Assembly: GCF_030815405.1 (NCBI RefSeq)
Contig: NZ_JAUSWX010000001.1
Coordinates: forward strand, 2,728,001 to 2,792,000
DNA from: Agromyces albus
Lineage (GTDB): Bacteria > Actinomycetota > Actinomycetes > Actinomycetales > Microbacteriaceae
Direction of reading: 5' to 3'
Length of the DNA: 64,000 nucleotides
Below are positions 1 through 8,672 of this stretch, piece after piece (position 1 is the stretch's first letter; each line of letters opens with the position of its first letter). Below the pieces are notes generated by a model, which was not told the DNA's origin, did no database searches, and worked only from the letters and a program-made list of their open reading frames with translations. The position numbers and the translations under genes are program-made.

Positions 1-817
1 CGACGATGAACTGGATGAACGGCGCGAAGTACTGGATGAACCCCATGTAGATGAGCGGCAGCCGGCGCGCCGCGGCCGCGAACAGGAGCAGCGGCACCGC
101 CGTGATGGCTCCGGCGAGCAGCAGCAGCGTCGTGTGCCAGCCGCTCACCGTGCCGATCGTGAGCCCGGTGGTCATCGACACGAACACGAGCTGCACGACG
201 GCGAGCGGCGCGAGCCAGGCGGTCTCGAGGGTGAGCCCGGAGACTGCGTCGACCTTGGGCCCGACGCGCTTCTTGATGAGGCCGTAGAAGCCGAATGAGA
301 ACGCGAGCACGAGGGCGATCCACGGCAGCTGCCCGTAGCCGAAGGCGAGCACGACGACGGCGACGATGCTGATGCCGACGGCCACCCACTGCGTCACGTT
401 GAGGCGCTCGCGCAAGACGAGCACGCCGAGGAAGACCGTGACGATGGGATTGATGAAGTAGCCGAGCGCGGCCTCGACGACCTGCCCGGTGAGGGTGGCG
501 TAGACGTAGGTCTGCCAGTTGACGAAGATGAGCACGCCCGCGATGCCCATCGTGAGCACCGCGCGGCGGTCGCGCAGGATGGTCGCGAACGGGCGCCAAG
601 CGCGCGTGACCGTGATGACGAGGGCGCAGAACACCAGCGAGAGCAGCACGCGCCATCCGACGACCTCGAAGGGCCCGGTGGGCGCGAGCGCAATGAAGTA
701 GATGGGGAGGAAGCCCCAGAGACTGTAGGCGCTGATCGCGAAGACGAGTCCGGAGCGGCTCACGCCTGATGCGGGCGTGAGGTTCGCCCCGGCCGAGACA
801 TCGGAACGGGTTGACAC
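1..817 (-). CDS. rarD: RarD-type EamA family transporter (C-terminus off the left edge)
   Basis: Multi-pass membrane protein of the EamA/DMT superfamily, RarD subgroup; a substrate has not been firmly established for the group. About 272 residues are visible, from a GTG at 817-815 to the window edge. Hydrophobic segments alternate with short basic loops. The motif NWQTYVYA starting near residue 100, followed by EAALGYFINP and an LRERL segment, is the part typical of RarD rather than a generic EamA protein. It lies downstream of groES, separated by a strong hairpin, so it is probably transcribed on its own. Family assignment is good; function is inferred. Confidence 0.85.
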   Translation of the reverse strand, partial: MSTRSDVSAGANLTPASGVSRSGLVFAISAYSLWGFLPIYFIALAPTGPFEVVGWRVLLSLVFCALVITVTRAWRPFATILRDRRAVLTMGIAGVLIFVNWQTYVYATLTGQVVEAALGYFINPIVTVFLGVLVLRERLNVTQWVAVGISIVAVVVLAFGYGQLPWIALVLAFSFGFYGLIKKRVGPKVDAVSGLTLETAWLAPLAVVQLVFVSMTTGLTIGTVSGWHTTLLLLAGAITAVPLLLFAAAARRLPLIYMGFIQYFAPFIQFIV

Positions 818-865
818 CGGCTCAGACTACGCCTGACCGCAGACATCCGCCGCCGGGCATACGAA

Positions 866-897
866 GAGGCCCGGATGCCGCAGGGCATCCGGGCCTC
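866..897 (-). terminator. Terminator hairpin after groES
   Basis: A perfect 14-bp stem (866-879 with 884-897) closes a 4-base loop 16 bases beyond the groES stop codon. There is no clear U-tract, which is common for actinobacterial terminators. The stem contains the GGATGCC/GGCATCC word that recurs throughout this window. Confidence 0.75.
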
Positions 898-913
898 GAA
901 CGAATCGTGTCGA

Positions 914-1210
914 CTAGCGAACCACGACCGCGAGCACGTCGCGGGCCGAGAGCACGAGCAGGTCGTCGCCGCCGAACTTGACCTCGGTGCCGCCGTACTT
1001 GGAGTAGATCACCTTGTCGCCGACTGCGACGTCGAGCGGGATGCGATTGCCGTTGTCATCGATGCGACCGGGGCCCACGGCCACGACCTCGCCCTCTTGG
1101 GGCTTCTCCTTGGCAGTGTCGGGGATGACGAGACCTGACGCGGTGGTCTGCTCGGCGTCGACCTGCTTGATGACGATGCGATCCTCGAGCGGCTTGATGG
1201 AAACCGACAC
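914..1210 (-). CDS. groS: 10 kDa co-chaperonin GroES
   Basis: Forms the heptameric lid of the GroEL chaperonin in the cytoplasm. The 98-residue length and the full fold are normal: the N-terminal [11 protein letters not shown] strand, the mobile-loop region around residues 17-35 and the C-terminal [14 protein letters not shown] strand are all present. The start is a GTG with an AAAGAGG ribosome site about 7 bases upstream. No groEL follows; the gene is monocistronic and ends at a hairpin, as is usual when an actinobacterium carries its groEL elsewhere. Two CIRCE operators and a clear promoter lie upstream, so HrcA repression and heat induction are expected. Confidence 0.97.
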   Translation of the reverse strand: MSVSIKPLEDRIVIKQVDAEQTTASGLVIPDTAKEKPQEGEVVAVGPGRIDDNGNRIPLDVAVGDKVIYSKYGGTEVKFGGDDLLVLSARDVLAVVVR

Positions 1211-1238
1211 GTTTGACCTCTTTCTTGACGAAGACTGT

Positions 1239-1265
1239 TTAGCACCCTCAAAGCGAGAGTGCTAA
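1239..1265 (-). promoter_or_regulatory. CIRCE element, proximal (HrcA operator)
   Basis: Inverted repeat TTAGCACCC-N9-GAGTGCTAA, one base away from the classical TTAGCACTC-N9-GAGTGCTAA. It lies just downstream of the groES -10 box and would cover the transcription start. Confidence 0.93.
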
Positions 1266-1269
1266 GACG

Positions 1270-1298
1270 AGTCTAGGCAGGATTTGGCACTCATGCAA
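1270..1298 (-). promoter_or_regulatory. groES promoter (-35 TTGCAT, 17 bp, -10 TAGACT)
   Basis: On the minus strand a TTGCAT box (1298-1293) is 17 bp from TAGACT (1275-1270). The -35 box falls inside the spacer of the distal CIRCE and the -10 is next to the proximal one, so HrcA bound to either site should block polymerase. Confidence 0.8.
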
Positions 1299-1310
1299 CG
1301 CGAGTGCCAG
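1284..1310 (-). promoter_or_regulatory. CIRCE element, distal (second HrcA operator)
   Basis: Inverted repeat TTGGCACTC-N9-GAGTGCCAG, which matches the Streptomyces-type CIRCE. It overlaps the groES -35 box and also lies within 30 bases of the divergent methyltransferase start, so it could affect that gene too. Confidence 0.88.
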
Positions 1311-1339
1311 CGCACGGATGTGGGTGCTAGCGTGGCCGG

Positions 1340-2527
1340 GTGGATCGCGCCGAGCTCGTCGAACTGCTCTCTCCAGAGGGCCTCCGGCTCCTCGACGGCC
1401 TGCCCGCCTGGGATTCGAAGGCCGACATCGTGAAGACGGTCGCGGGACTGCGCCGCGAGGGGCATCCGTCGGGTCTCGTGGCCACCGTGCTCAGCCAATC
1501 GAAGCTGCGTGCGAAGGCCCGTGCGAAGTTCGGCGAGTTCGCCTCGCGCATGCTCTTCACCGAGGCGGGCCTCGAGCAGGCGACGCGGCTCAGGGTCGCC
1601 GCCCTGCATGCCGGCCGCTTCTCTCGAGCCGGCATCACGCACGTGGCCGACCTCGGCTGCGGCATCGGCGGCGACGCGCTCGCGATGGCCGCGATCGATC
1701 TCGAGGTGACGGCCGCCGAAGCCGACGAGGTCACCGCCGCGATCGCCGCGTACAACCTCACGCCGTTCTCGCGGGTCCAGGTGCTGCACGCACGCGCCGA
1801 AGACGTGCCGCTCGGCGGCATCGGCGGCGCCTGGCTCGACCCGGCACGCCGCACGACGACCGGAGGCACCACGAGGCGCATCTCGGATGCCGCCGACTAC
1901 TCCCCCTCGCTCGACTTCGCGTTCGGCCTCGCCGAGCGGATGCCGGTGGGAGTCAAGCTCGGCCCGGGCACCGACCGCGACGTCATCCCCGCCGAATCCG
2001 AGGCGCAGTGGGTCTCGCTCGACGGCGACGTCGTGGAGCTCGGCGTCTGGCTCGGCCAGCTGGCACGCCCGGGCATCCGCCGCGCAGCGCTCGTGATCCG
2101 CGGCGACGCCGCCCACGAGCTCACGGCCGCGGCCGACAGCGAGGATGCTCCGACCGGCCCGATCGGCGACTACCTCTACGAGCCCGACGGCTCCGTCATC
2201 CGTGCGCGCCTGATCGGCGACCTCGCGCGCGCGAACGGTGCATGGATGGCGAGCGCCGGCATCGCCTACCTCACGGCCGATACACCGTTCGAGTCGCCCT
2301 TCGCGCAAGGGTTCCGGGTGCTCGAGCGACTTCCCGCCGACGAGCGGCAGCTGCGCCAGGCCCTGCAGGCGCGCCGCGTCGGCACCCTCGAGATCAAGAA
2401 GCGCGGGACCGACGTCGATCCGGCGGCGCTCCGCACGCGGCTGAAGCTGCGCGGCGACGAGTCGGCGACGATCGTGCTCACCCGGGAGCTCGGCCGGCAC
2501 GTCGCGCTGCTCGTCGAGCGACTCTAG
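1340..2527 (+). CDS. THUMP-like domain class I SAM-dependent methyltransferase
   Basis: Predicted cytoplasmic methyltransferase of 395 residues; the substrate is unknown, and the THUMP-like C-terminal domain points to RNA. The SAM-binding motif DLGCGIGG is at residues 104-111, with a WLDPARRT motif near 165, in the place of the catalytic DPPR-type motif. The C-terminal third (from about residue 300) is the THUMP-like part, with a typical RLKLRG segment. The GTG start is chosen because a TAGCGT -10 box (1328-1333) is only 6 bases upstream, making the mRNA leaderless. Divergent from groES. Confidence 0.85.
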   Translation: MDRAELVELLSPEGLRLLDGLPAWDSKADIVKTVAGLRREGHPSGLVATVLSQSKLRAKARAKFGEFASRMLFTEAGLEQATRLRVAALHAGRFSRAGITHVADLGCGIGGDALAMAAIDLEVTAAEADEVTAAIAAYNLTPFSRVQVLHARAEDVPLGGIGGAWLDPARRTTTGGTTRRISDAADYSPSLDFAFGLAERMPVGVKLGPGTDRDVIPAESEAQWVSLDGDVVELGVWLGQLARPGIRRAALVIRGDAAHELTAAADSEDAPTGPIGDYLYEPDGSVIRARLIGDLARANGAWMASAGIAYLTADTPFESPFAQGFRVLERLPADERQLRQALQARRVGTLEIKKRGTDVDPAALRTRLKLRGDESATIVLTRELGRHVALLVERL

Positions 2528-2577
2528 CGACGCGAGCGGCTCGAGCGACGCGCGCGGTCGGCTCAGGTGTGGGTGGC

Positions 2578-3054
2578 TCAGGCGGGCAGCGCGCCGAACA
2601 CGATCGCGTAGTAGCCGATCCACACCGCTGAGAACACGAGGCCCGCGAGACCCGTGCCGATGCCGACGAACGCGAGCGTGCGGCCCTTCTCCTCGCGGCG
2701 CAGGCCCAGCACGCCGAAGATGATCGCGGCGATGGACAGCGGCAGCATCCATCCGACGAACAGCGATGCGATGGCCCCCATCGTGCCGACGACGGCCGCG
2801 ATCCAGCTGTACACCCTGCGCTGGGTCGCCTCCTCGACAGCATCGGCCACGTCGCCGCCGGGCCGGTGCACGATGAGGAGCTGGCCGGTCGAGAGCGATT
2901 GCAACTGCCCGGTGTCGAAGGGCACCTCGAACTCGCGCACGGTCGGGTCGACACGGAAGGTCGGCTCGGCCGGCTGGTACGGCGCGAGCGGATCTCCCGG
3001 TTCGAAGCGATCGGGGGCCCCGCCCTCAGGCGAAACCCCCTCACGCTCGGTCAT
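2578..3054 (-). CDS. DUF4190-type small membrane protein
   Basis: 158 residues. The first 90 are hydrophilic and acidic or proline-rich (cytosolic). Two hydrophobic hairpins follow (about 92-118 and 126-156), with a GVLGLRREEKGR turn between them. This is the arrangement of DUF4190 proteins, which have no assigned function. It is the last of three consecutive minus-strand genes of this type, starting 10 bases after the previous stop, so it is probably co-transcribed with it. Confidence 0.6.
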   Translation of the reverse strand: MTEREGVSPEGGAPDRFEPGDPLAPYQPAEPTFRVDPTVREFEVPFDTGQLQSLSTGQLLIVHRPGGDVADAVEEATQRRVYSWIAAVVGTMGAIASLFVGWMLPLSIAAIIFGVLGLRREEKGRTLAFVGIGTGLAGLVFSAVWIGYYAIVFGALPA

Positions 3055-3064
3055 GAGTGCCTCA

Positions 3065-3703
3065 TCAGTACGTGTAGTCCATCGTTCCTACGGTCGCGGC
3101 GAGGATGCCCCACAGCAGCAGTGAAAGCAGGCCGATGGCGATTCCGACGAATCCGAGGATGATGCCGGTGAGCCACATGCCCTTGGCCGCCGGCTCCTTC
3201 CGCTTGCCGATGAAGCCGAGCACCACGGCAGCCGCAGGGATGAACAGTTGCATGATGCCACCGACGAACGGGATGAAGACCACGAAGAAGCCCACGAGGC
3301 CGATGATGCCGGCGATCAGCGAGATGAGGCTGAACACGGGCGTCGGCTTGCTGGGCGTCGTGCCGTACGCGGGCGCCGCGTAGCCGGGCTGTGCCGGTGC
3401 GCCGTATGCGGGGGCGGCGGGCGGCTGGTCGGACGGCATCCCGTAGCCGGCAGCGGGCGGCGGAGGCGGCGGCGGCGTGGCCGAGCCGTAGCTCGGCGGC
3501 TCCGGCGGAGCCGGAGGAGCGGGCGGCTCAGGCGCTGCGGGCGGCTCGGGAGCCGACGGCACCTCGGGCTCGCTGGCGAACGGCTCGGCCGTGGCGCCGG
3601 CCTCGTCGGCCGAGAGCGGCGACTCGGGCGCGGCCGCCACTTCGGGCTCCTCGGGTGTCTTGGGCACCTTGGGAACGTCGTCGGGTCTGTTCGGATCACT
3701 CAT
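3065..3703 (-). CDS. Proline-rich DUF4190-type membrane protein
   Basis: 212 residues from the ATG at 3703, chosen for its GAAGGG ribosome site; a longer reading frame upstream has no such site. The N-terminal half is low-complexity Pro/Ala/Glu followed by a Tyr/Pro/Gly stretch (AYGAPAQPGYAAPAYG), a type of disordered cytosolic tail seen in actinobacterial membrane-anchored proteins. The C-terminal half has two to three hydrophobic segments around a GFIGKRKEPAAKG loop, as in DUF4190. Function unknown; sister of the genes on either side. Confidence 0.65.
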   Translation of the reverse strand: MSDPNRPDDVPKVPKTPEEPEVAAAPESPLSADEAGATAEPFASEPEVPSAPEPPAAPEPPAPPAPPEPPSYGSATPPPPPPPAAGYGMPSDQPPAAPAYGAPAQPGYAAPAYGTTPSKPTPVFSLISLIAGIIGLVGFFVVFIPFVGGIMQLFIPAAAVVLGFIGKRKEPAAKGMWLTGIILGFVGIAIGLLSLLLWGILAATVGTMDYTY

Positions 3704-3746
3704 TGGCATTCGCCCTTCTTCGTGGTCGTGTTCTGCTGGCACGCGC

Positions 3747-4151
3747 TCAGTACGTCGTGACAACACCGGTGGAGTAGAGGGCGGCGAGCCCCGCGATCAC
3801 GACGATGACGACGATGATCGAGAGCACGATGCCGATGTAGCCGATGATGAGGCCGGCGAGCGCGAGGCCGCGGCCCTGTTCGCCGGTCTTCTTGATCTGG
3901 CCGAGTGAGATGTGTCCGCAGATGATGCCCGCGATGAATCCGATGCCCGTCGCGAAACCGACGAGGGATGCCACGAGGGAGACGATCGCGAGCGTGTTGG
4001 TCTTGCCGGTCGCCGGCTGGCCGTAGGCACTCTCGGCCTGGCCGTAGGCAGGAGGGCCGGCAGGCGGCGCGCTGTAACCGGGTGCTGAGGGCCCCGTCGG
4101 CGGCACGGGCGGCACGGGCGCTCCGGGCTCAGGAGTGTTCGGATCGGTCAC
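3747..4151 (-). CDS. Proline-rich DUF4190 membrane protein
   Basis: 134 residues from a GTG at 4151 with a GAGGGGG ribosome site; longer forms lack one. A Pro/Gly/Ala/Tyr-rich tail (residues 1-50) precedes two transmembrane segments separated by GQIKKTGEQGRGLALAG, the best DUF4190 signature of the three neighbouring paralogues. The stop overlaps the upstream part of the next gene region but not its chosen start. Probably the first gene of a three-gene unit; role unknown. Confidence 0.7.
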   Translation of the reverse strand: MTDPNTPEPGAPVPPVPPTGPSAPGYSAPPAGPPAYGQAESAYGQPATGKTNTLAIVSLVASLVGFATGIGFIAGIICGHISLGQIKKTGEQGRGLALAGLIIGYIGIVLSIIVVIVVIAGLAALYSTGVVTTY

Positions 4152-4290
4152 GATGGTCCCCCTCATGCTGTGGTCATGCGCGCCGCCGTCTGCGGCGGGC
4201 GCGACGGCGGCGTCGACTGGCGACATCCGGCGTCTTCGAGTTCACACTATCGCGGCGATGGCACGATTCACAGGATCGCGTTCGGCATGG

Positions 4291-5343
4291 TCAGGCTTGG
4301 ATTTCGGTGACGGGCAGCGTCGAATCGGCGCCGAATCCGAGCTCGGACGGTGCGTGGCCCGCCATCACGAGCTGGGCGCCGAGCGCGGCGATCATGGCTC
4401 CGTTGTCGGTGCAGAGGGAGAGCGGCGGCACACGCAGCGCGATGCCCGCGGCATCCGCTCGCGATTGGGCCACCTCGCGGAGCCGGGCGTTCGCGACGAC
4501 GCCGCCGCCGAGCAGGAGCCTCGGCACCCCGAGGTCGGCGCACGCGGCGACGGCCTTGCCGACGAGCACGTCGACGACGGCCTCGCGGAAGCTCGCGGCG
4601 ACGTCGGCGAGCGGCACGGGCTCGCCGGCCGCCTCACGCTGTTCGACCCAGCGGGCGACGGCGGTCTTCAATCCCGAGAAGCTGAAGTCGTAGCGATGCG
4701 CAGCCAGATCTTTCGGGTGCGTGAGCCCGCGCGGGAACCGGATCGCCGCCGGGTCGCCGCCGATCGCGGCCCGGTCGATCTCGGGTCCTCCGGGATACGG
4801 CAGGCCGAGCACGCGCGCGACCTTGTCGAACGCCTCCCCCGCGGCGTCGTCGATCGTCTCGCCGAGCAGCTCGACGTCGGCGACGAGGTCGCGCACGAGC
4901 AGCAACGAGGTGTGCCCGCCCGAGACGAGCAGCGCGACGGTGGGCGTCTCGAGCGGCGCCTCGTCGTCGAGCAGGTCGGCGCCGACGTGCCCGACGAGGT
5001 GGTTCACGGCGTAGATCGGCACCTCGAGCGAGAGGGCGAGGGCCTTCGCCGCTCCCACGCCGACCATGAGGGCGCCCGCGAGGCCCGGACCGTTGGTGAC
5101 GGCGATCGCATCGATCTCGCCGAGCGCGACACCGGCCTCGTCGAGCGCGGTGCCGATCACCGGCCCGAGCGCTTCGAGGTGCGCCCGCGCGGCGACCTCG
5201 GGCACGACGCCGCCGTAGCGCGCGTGCTCCTCCATCGACGACGCGATGATGTTCGCGAGCAGGGTCGTGCCGCGCACGATGCCCACGCCCGTCTCGTCGC
5301 ACGAGGTCTCGATGCCGAGCACGAGGGGCCGGGTGCGGTTCAT
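4291..5343 (-). CDS. tsaD: tRNA N6-adenosine threonylcarbamoyltransferase TsaD
   Basis: Transfers threonylcarbamoyl from TC-AMP to A37 of ANN-decoding tRNAs, working with TsaB and TsaE. The 350 residues are full length. The ASKHA-fold start [12 protein letters not shown] (residues 10-21) is present, as are the metal-binding histidines H115 and H119 in NHLVGHVGA and the SGGHT motif. The start overlaps the rimI stop by ATGA (5340-5343), so translation is coupled. It is the last gene of the tsaE-tsaB-rimI-tsaD run. Confidence 0.97.
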   Translation of the reverse strand: MNRTRPLVLGIETSCDETGVGIVRGTTLLANIIASSMEEHARYGGVVPEVAARAHLEALGPVIGTALDEAGVALGEIDAIAVTNGPGLAGALMVGVGAAKALALSLEVPIYAVNHLVGHVGADLLDDEAPLETPTVALLVSGGHTSLLLVRDLVADVELLGETIDDAAGEAFDKVARVLGLPYPGGPEIDRAAIGGDPAAIRFPRGLTHPKDLAAHRYDFSFSGLKTAVARWVEQREAAGEPVPLADVAASFREAVVDVLVGKAVAACADLGVPRLLLGGGVVANARLREVAQSRADAAGIALRVPPLSLCTDNGAMIAALGAQLVMAGHAPSELGFGADSTLPVTEIQA

Positions 5344-5978
5344 CGCGCCTCCCCTGCGTCGGCGCGACGCGGCTGCATTCCGAGCGCTGCGTGGGCTCCG
5401 GATGCCGCGGGCCGCGTCACGGCGGCCGGCACCTCGAGTCGCATCGTGATCGCGTCGACCCCGTCGGGCTGGTAGTACCCGCGCCGAACGCCGATCTGGC
5501 GGAATCCGAGCGAGGCATAGAGCGCCCGCGCGATCGCGTTGTCGGCACGCACCTCGAGGAACAGTTCGGCGACGTGGCGGCGGCGGGCCTGGGTGATGAG
5601 CGCGTGCATGAGGCCGCGGCCGAGACCCATGCCCCGCGCGGCCGGCGCCACCGCGATGGTCTGGATGTCGCCCTGGCCGCTTCCGGCGGGGGCGAGCAGT
5701 CCCGCGTATCCGAGCAGGCCGACGGGCGGACGCTTCGGTGATGCGGCAGCACCGGCTCCATCGATGGCCGCTCCCGCGGCATCCGGCGCCTCGGCCTCTT
5801 CGGCCTCTGGAACGGGTGCCGCCGCATCGTCGACGGCGACGAGGTAGTAGCCGTGGGGGCTCTCGAGCTCTCGTCGCATTGCGTCTTCAGGCCAGGCATC
5901 GGTGACGAAGGTCTCGCGCTCGAGGCGCATGATCGCGTCGAGGTCTTCGACCTTCGCGCGGCGCATCAGCACGCTCAT
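5340..5978 (-). CDS. rimI: Ribosomal protein S18-alanine N-acetyltransferase RimI (GNAT)
   Basis: GNAT acetyltransferase, probably acting on the N-terminus of S18 or other proteins. 212 residues from the ATG at 5978, which overlaps the tsaB stop by 4 bases (ATGA); the longer upstream frame is a shadow of tsaB. The acetyl-CoA loop [12 protein letters not shown] lies about 60% along the chain, and ALYASLGF and RRGYY follow as usual. Unlike typical 150-residue RimI, there is an Ala/Glu/Pro insert of roughly 35 residues after LVAVDD and a C-terminal tail of about 30 residues. Confidence 0.9.
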   Translation of the reverse strand: MSVLMRRAKVEDLDAIMRLERETFVTDAWPEDAMRRELESPHGYYLVAVDDAAAPVPEAEEAEAPDAAGAAIDGAGAAASPKRPPVGLLGYAGLLAPAGSGQGDIQTIAVAPAARGMGLGRGLMHALITQARRRHVAELFLEVRADNAIARALYASLGFRQIGVRRGYYQPDGVDAITMRLEVPAAVTRPAASGAHAALGMQPRRADAGEAR

Positions 5979-6595
5979 CGCAGCACCCGCTTTCGAGCGG
6001 ACGGCGTGACGTCGGGGGCCCTGAGATACAACGGCGCATCGCCCGCGAGCGGCAGGCGCCCGGCGGCGAAGGCGAGCTCGGCGAGCATGCCGATGGCGCC
6101 CGCCGGCACGAGGTGGGCGTCGAAGCGGATGCCGCGGGCGGCGGGCACCTCGTCGCGCGGAGCGAGCTCGGGCCCGGTGAGCCGCACGGGCAGGTCGTCG
6201 GCGTCGAGCCCGTGGTACTCGCTCACGGCGAACTCGCGGCGTCGTGCATCGGTGACGACCTGCAGCCCGCCGATGCCGCCGTCGTGGTACCACGACCACG
6301 CCACGGCGTCGTGGCTGACGACCGGGACGAACGGCCTGCCGATGCCGAGCGCGAAGGCGTGCGCGGCCGCGATGCCGACGCGGAGCCCCGTGAACGGCCC
6401 GGGCCCCATACCGGCGGCGACCCCGGAGAGCCGACCGGGCGTCACACCCGCTACGGCGAGCGCATCGCGGATGAAGCCGCCCACGACTTCGGCGTGCCGC
6501 ATGGAGTCGTCGGTGCCGACCTCGGCGAGGATGCCGCCCTCGCGGTCGACGACGGCGACGCTCGTGCCCGTCGAGGTGTCGATGGCGAGGAGCAT
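5975..6595 (-). CDS. tsaB: tRNA threonylcarbamoyladenosine biosynthesis protein TsaB
   Basis: Non-catalytic ASKHA-fold partner that dimerises with TsaD for t6A formation. 206 residues, beginning with LLAIDTSTGTSVAVVD and containing the GMGPGPFTGLRVG loop (about residues 63-75), both diagnostic of the family. It lies between tsaE (9 bases upstream) and rimI (4-base overlap). Confidence 0.95.
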   Translation of the reverse strand: MLLAIDTSTGTSVAVVDREGGILAEVGTDDSMRHAEVVGGFIRDALAVAGVTPGRLSGVAAGMGPGPFTGLRVGIAAAHAFALGIGRPFVPVVSHDAVAWSWYHDGGIGGLQVVTDARRREFAVSEYHGLDADDLPVRLTGPELAPRDEVPAARGIRFDAHLVPAGAIGMLAELAFAAGRLPLAGDAPLYLRAPDVTPSARKRVLR

Positions 6596-6604
6596 GGAAC
6601 CAGC

Positions 6605-7120
6605 CTACGGCCCGTCGGCGTAGGGGGTGCCCGCCCAGCGGGGGCCGTGGCCGGCCACCGTCATCGTGCGCGGCTCGTCGGCATCGAGCGGATCGTCATC
6701 GTCGAGATCGTCGACCACCTCGATCGCCGCGCTCGCACCGGTCGGCCGATCGATCGTGATCTCGAGCCATGACTCGCTCACGTCGTCGAGGAGCCCCGCC
6801 CCCCATTCGGCGACGACCACCGCGTGGTCGAAGTCGAGGTCGAGGTCGTCGAGCAGTGCAGCGCCGCCGAGCCGGTAGGCGTCGACGTGCACGAGCGGCG
6901 GCCCGCCGACGAGGCTTGGGTGTGTTCGAGCGAGCACGAACGTGGGACTCTGCACCGGCCCTCTCACGCCGAGGCCTGCCCCGATGCCCCGCGTGAGCGT
7001 GGTCTTGCCCGCCCCGAGCGGGCCGCTGAGCACGACGAGGTCGCCGGTGCGGAGCGCACCGCCGAGCTCACGGCCGAACGCCTCCATGTCTTCAGCCGTC
7101 GGCACCTCGATGCGCATCAT
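6605..7120 (-). CDS. tsaE: tRNA threonylcarbamoyladenosine biosynthesis ATPase TsaE
   Basis: P-loop ATPase that drives the TsaB-TsaD complex. 171 residues with Walker A GPLGAGKTT at 33-41, the QSPTFVL switch region, HVDAYRL (Walker B-like) and VVAEWG. The last 35 residues are an Asp-rich tail not found in short TsaE proteins. The start overlaps the alr stop by 4 bases, indicating coupled translation. Confidence 0.95.
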   Translation of the reverse strand: MMRIEVPTAEDMEAFGRELGGALRTGDLVVLSGPLGAGKTTLTRGIGAGLGVRGPVQSPTFVLARTHPSLVGGPPLVHVDAYRLGGAALLDDLDLDFDHAVVVAEWGAGLLDDVSESWLEITIDRPTGASAAIEVVDDLDDDDPLDADEPRTMTVAGHGPRWAGTPYADGP

Positions 7121-8259
7121 CCGTCGCCCACGTAACGACGCGGCACCCGCACGCCGATACGGGTGACGATCTCGTAGCCGATCGTGTCGGCGGCATCCGC
7201 CCAGTCATCGGCCGACGGCGCTCCCGACGACGGGTCGCCGAAGAGCACGACCTCGTCGCCGACGACGACGGGCGCATCGCCCACGTCGACGAGGAACTGG
7301 TCCATCGCGATGCGGCCGACGACGGGCCGGCGCGCGCCTGCGAGCCACACCTCCGCCCGGTTCGACGCCTGCCGCGGCACTCCGTCGGCGTAGCCGAGCG
7401 GTACGAGCGCGAGCGTCGTAGGCCGTTCGGCTCGCCAGGCATGGCCGTAGGAGGCGCCGGTGCCGGCGTCGACGCGCCGCACGGCCGCGACCCTGCCCCG
7501 CAGCGTCATCGCGGGAACGAGGCCGAGGTCGGCGGCCGTGGTGCCGTCTCCGAACGGCGGCACGCCGTAGATGCCGATGCCGAGCCGCACGAGGTCGAAC
7601 CGGGCTTCGGGCCTGCGCAGTGCCGCTGCGGTCGATGCGAGGTGACGCAGCTCTGGCGTGAGGCCCGCTGCGGATGCCGCGGCGAGCGCCCGCTCGAAGG
7701 CGGCGACTTGCGCGGCATCCTCGGCGGGCGAAGTGTTCGCGAGGTGGCTGAACACGCCGCGAACGCGCAACCGGCCGTCGCGCACGAGTTCGGCTGCGGC
7801 CTGGACGACGCGCTCCCAGTCGGCGGGGGCGACGCCGTTGCGGCTGAGCCCGGTGTCGATCTTCAGGTGCACCGCGGCGATGCGGTCCACGGATGCCGCG
7901 GCCTGCGCGATCTCGTTCAGCTGATGAAGCGACGAGACGCCGAGGTCGACGTCGCGCTCGATCGCGGGCGCGAACCGGGCGCCGGGATCGTGGAGCCAGG
8001 CGAGGAGCGGCGCCGTGATGCCGGCGTCGCGGAGGGCGATCGCCTCATCGAGGTCGGATGCCCCGAGCCAGTCTGCGCCGCCTTCGAGGGCCGCCCTGGC
8101 GACCGGCACGGCCCCGTGGCCGTAGGCGTCGGCCTTGACGACCGCCATCGAGAGCGCGGGCGCGACCTGCGCCGCCAATGCAGCGACATTGGCCCTGATC
8201 GCGGCGAGGTCGACGACGGCCTCCCGGAAGGGATGCCGCGCGCCGGGCGTCTCACTCAT
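7117..8259 (-). CDS. alr: Alanine racemase (PLP-dependent)
   Basis: Interconverts L- and D-alanine for peptidoglycan. The PLP lysine is in VVKADAYGHG (K45 counting from an upstream GTG at 8268; K42 from the ATG used here) and the second catalytic base is the Tyr of GASYGHAW (Y274 in the longer numbering). Length of about 380 residues is normal. The ATG at 8259 overlaps the acpS stop by 8 bases; a GTG three codons earlier is equally possible. Order glmS-acpS-alr-tsaE is the usual actinobacterial one. Confidence 0.96.
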   Translation of the reverse strand: MSETPGARHPFREAVVDLAAIRANVAALAAQVAPALSMAVVKADAYGHGAVPVARAALEGGADWLGASDLDEAIALRDAGITAPLLAWLHDPGARFAPAIERDVDLGVSSLHQLNEIAQAAASVDRIAAVHLKIDTGLSRNGVAPADWERVVQAAAELVRDGRLRVRGVFSHLANTSPAEDAAQVAAFERALAAASAAGLTPELRHLASTAAALRRPEARFDLVRLGIGIYGVPPFGDGTTAADLGLVPAMTLRGRVAAVRRVDAGTGASYGHAWRAERPTTLALVPLGYADGVPRQASNRAEVWLAGARRPVVGRIAMDQFLVDVGDAPVVVGDEVVLFGDPSSGAPSADDWADAADTIGYEIVTRIGVRVPRRYVGDG

Positions 8260-8647
8260 CGCCGGCACTCGAACCCGCGGGCGGGCCGACGGTCTCCGCC
8301 CCCTCGAGCACGACGAAGGCGCTCGCGATGCCCGCGTCGTGGCTCATCGAGAGGTGGACTCGCGCGATGCCGAGCGCCTCGACGTGCGCGGCGAGGGCAC
8401 CGGCGAGCAGGAAGTCGGGATTGCCCTCGTCGTCTTGCACGATCTGCATGTCGTGCCAGCGGATGACCGCATGCCCGCCGAGGGCCTTGATGAGCGCTTC
8501 CTTCGCGGCGAACCGCGCGGCGAGCGACCGTGGCGCGCGCCCGCGTTCGCTCTCAGCGAACAAACGCTCGAGCAAGGCGGGAGTACGGGCCAGCGAGCGC
8601 TCGAAACGCCCGATGTCGACCACGTCGATGCCGATTCCCGAGATCAC
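8252..8647 (-). CDS. acpS: Holo-[acyl-carrier-protein] synthase AcpS
   Basis: Attaches 4'-phosphopantetheine from CoA to acyl carrier protein. 131 residues with the two magnesium-binding motifs GIDVVDIGRF (D8) and RFAAKEALIKALG (E50). It starts 25 bases after the glmS stop and is translationally coupled to alr, so the cell-wall and lipid functions share one transcript. Confidence 0.96.
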   Translation of the reverse strand: MISGIGIDVVDIGRFERSLARTPALLERLFAESERGRAPRSLAARFAAKEALIKALGGHAVIRWHDMQIVQDDEGNPDFLLAGALAAHVEALGIARVHLSMSHDAGIASAFVVLEGAETVGPPAGSSAGDE

Positions 8648-8672
8648 GATTGCCTCCGGCCTCGTCGCCGTG

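Noticed and set aside
866..897. The groES hairpin as a mobile repeat
   Set aside because: Its position directly after a monocistronic gene and its perfect 14-bp stem fit a terminator; the shared word with other places is the general GGATGCC excess.
1262..2752. A 496-codon minus-strand frame over the methyltransferase
   Set aside because: Shadow frame caused by high GC. The plus-strand product has SAM-binding and THUMP-like motifs and a promoter at its start.
3147..3210. Signal peptide or toxin role for the DUF4190-type proteins
   Set aside because: The hydrophobic segments are internal hairpins, with no cleavage-site pattern and no link to the T7SS locus 46 kb away.
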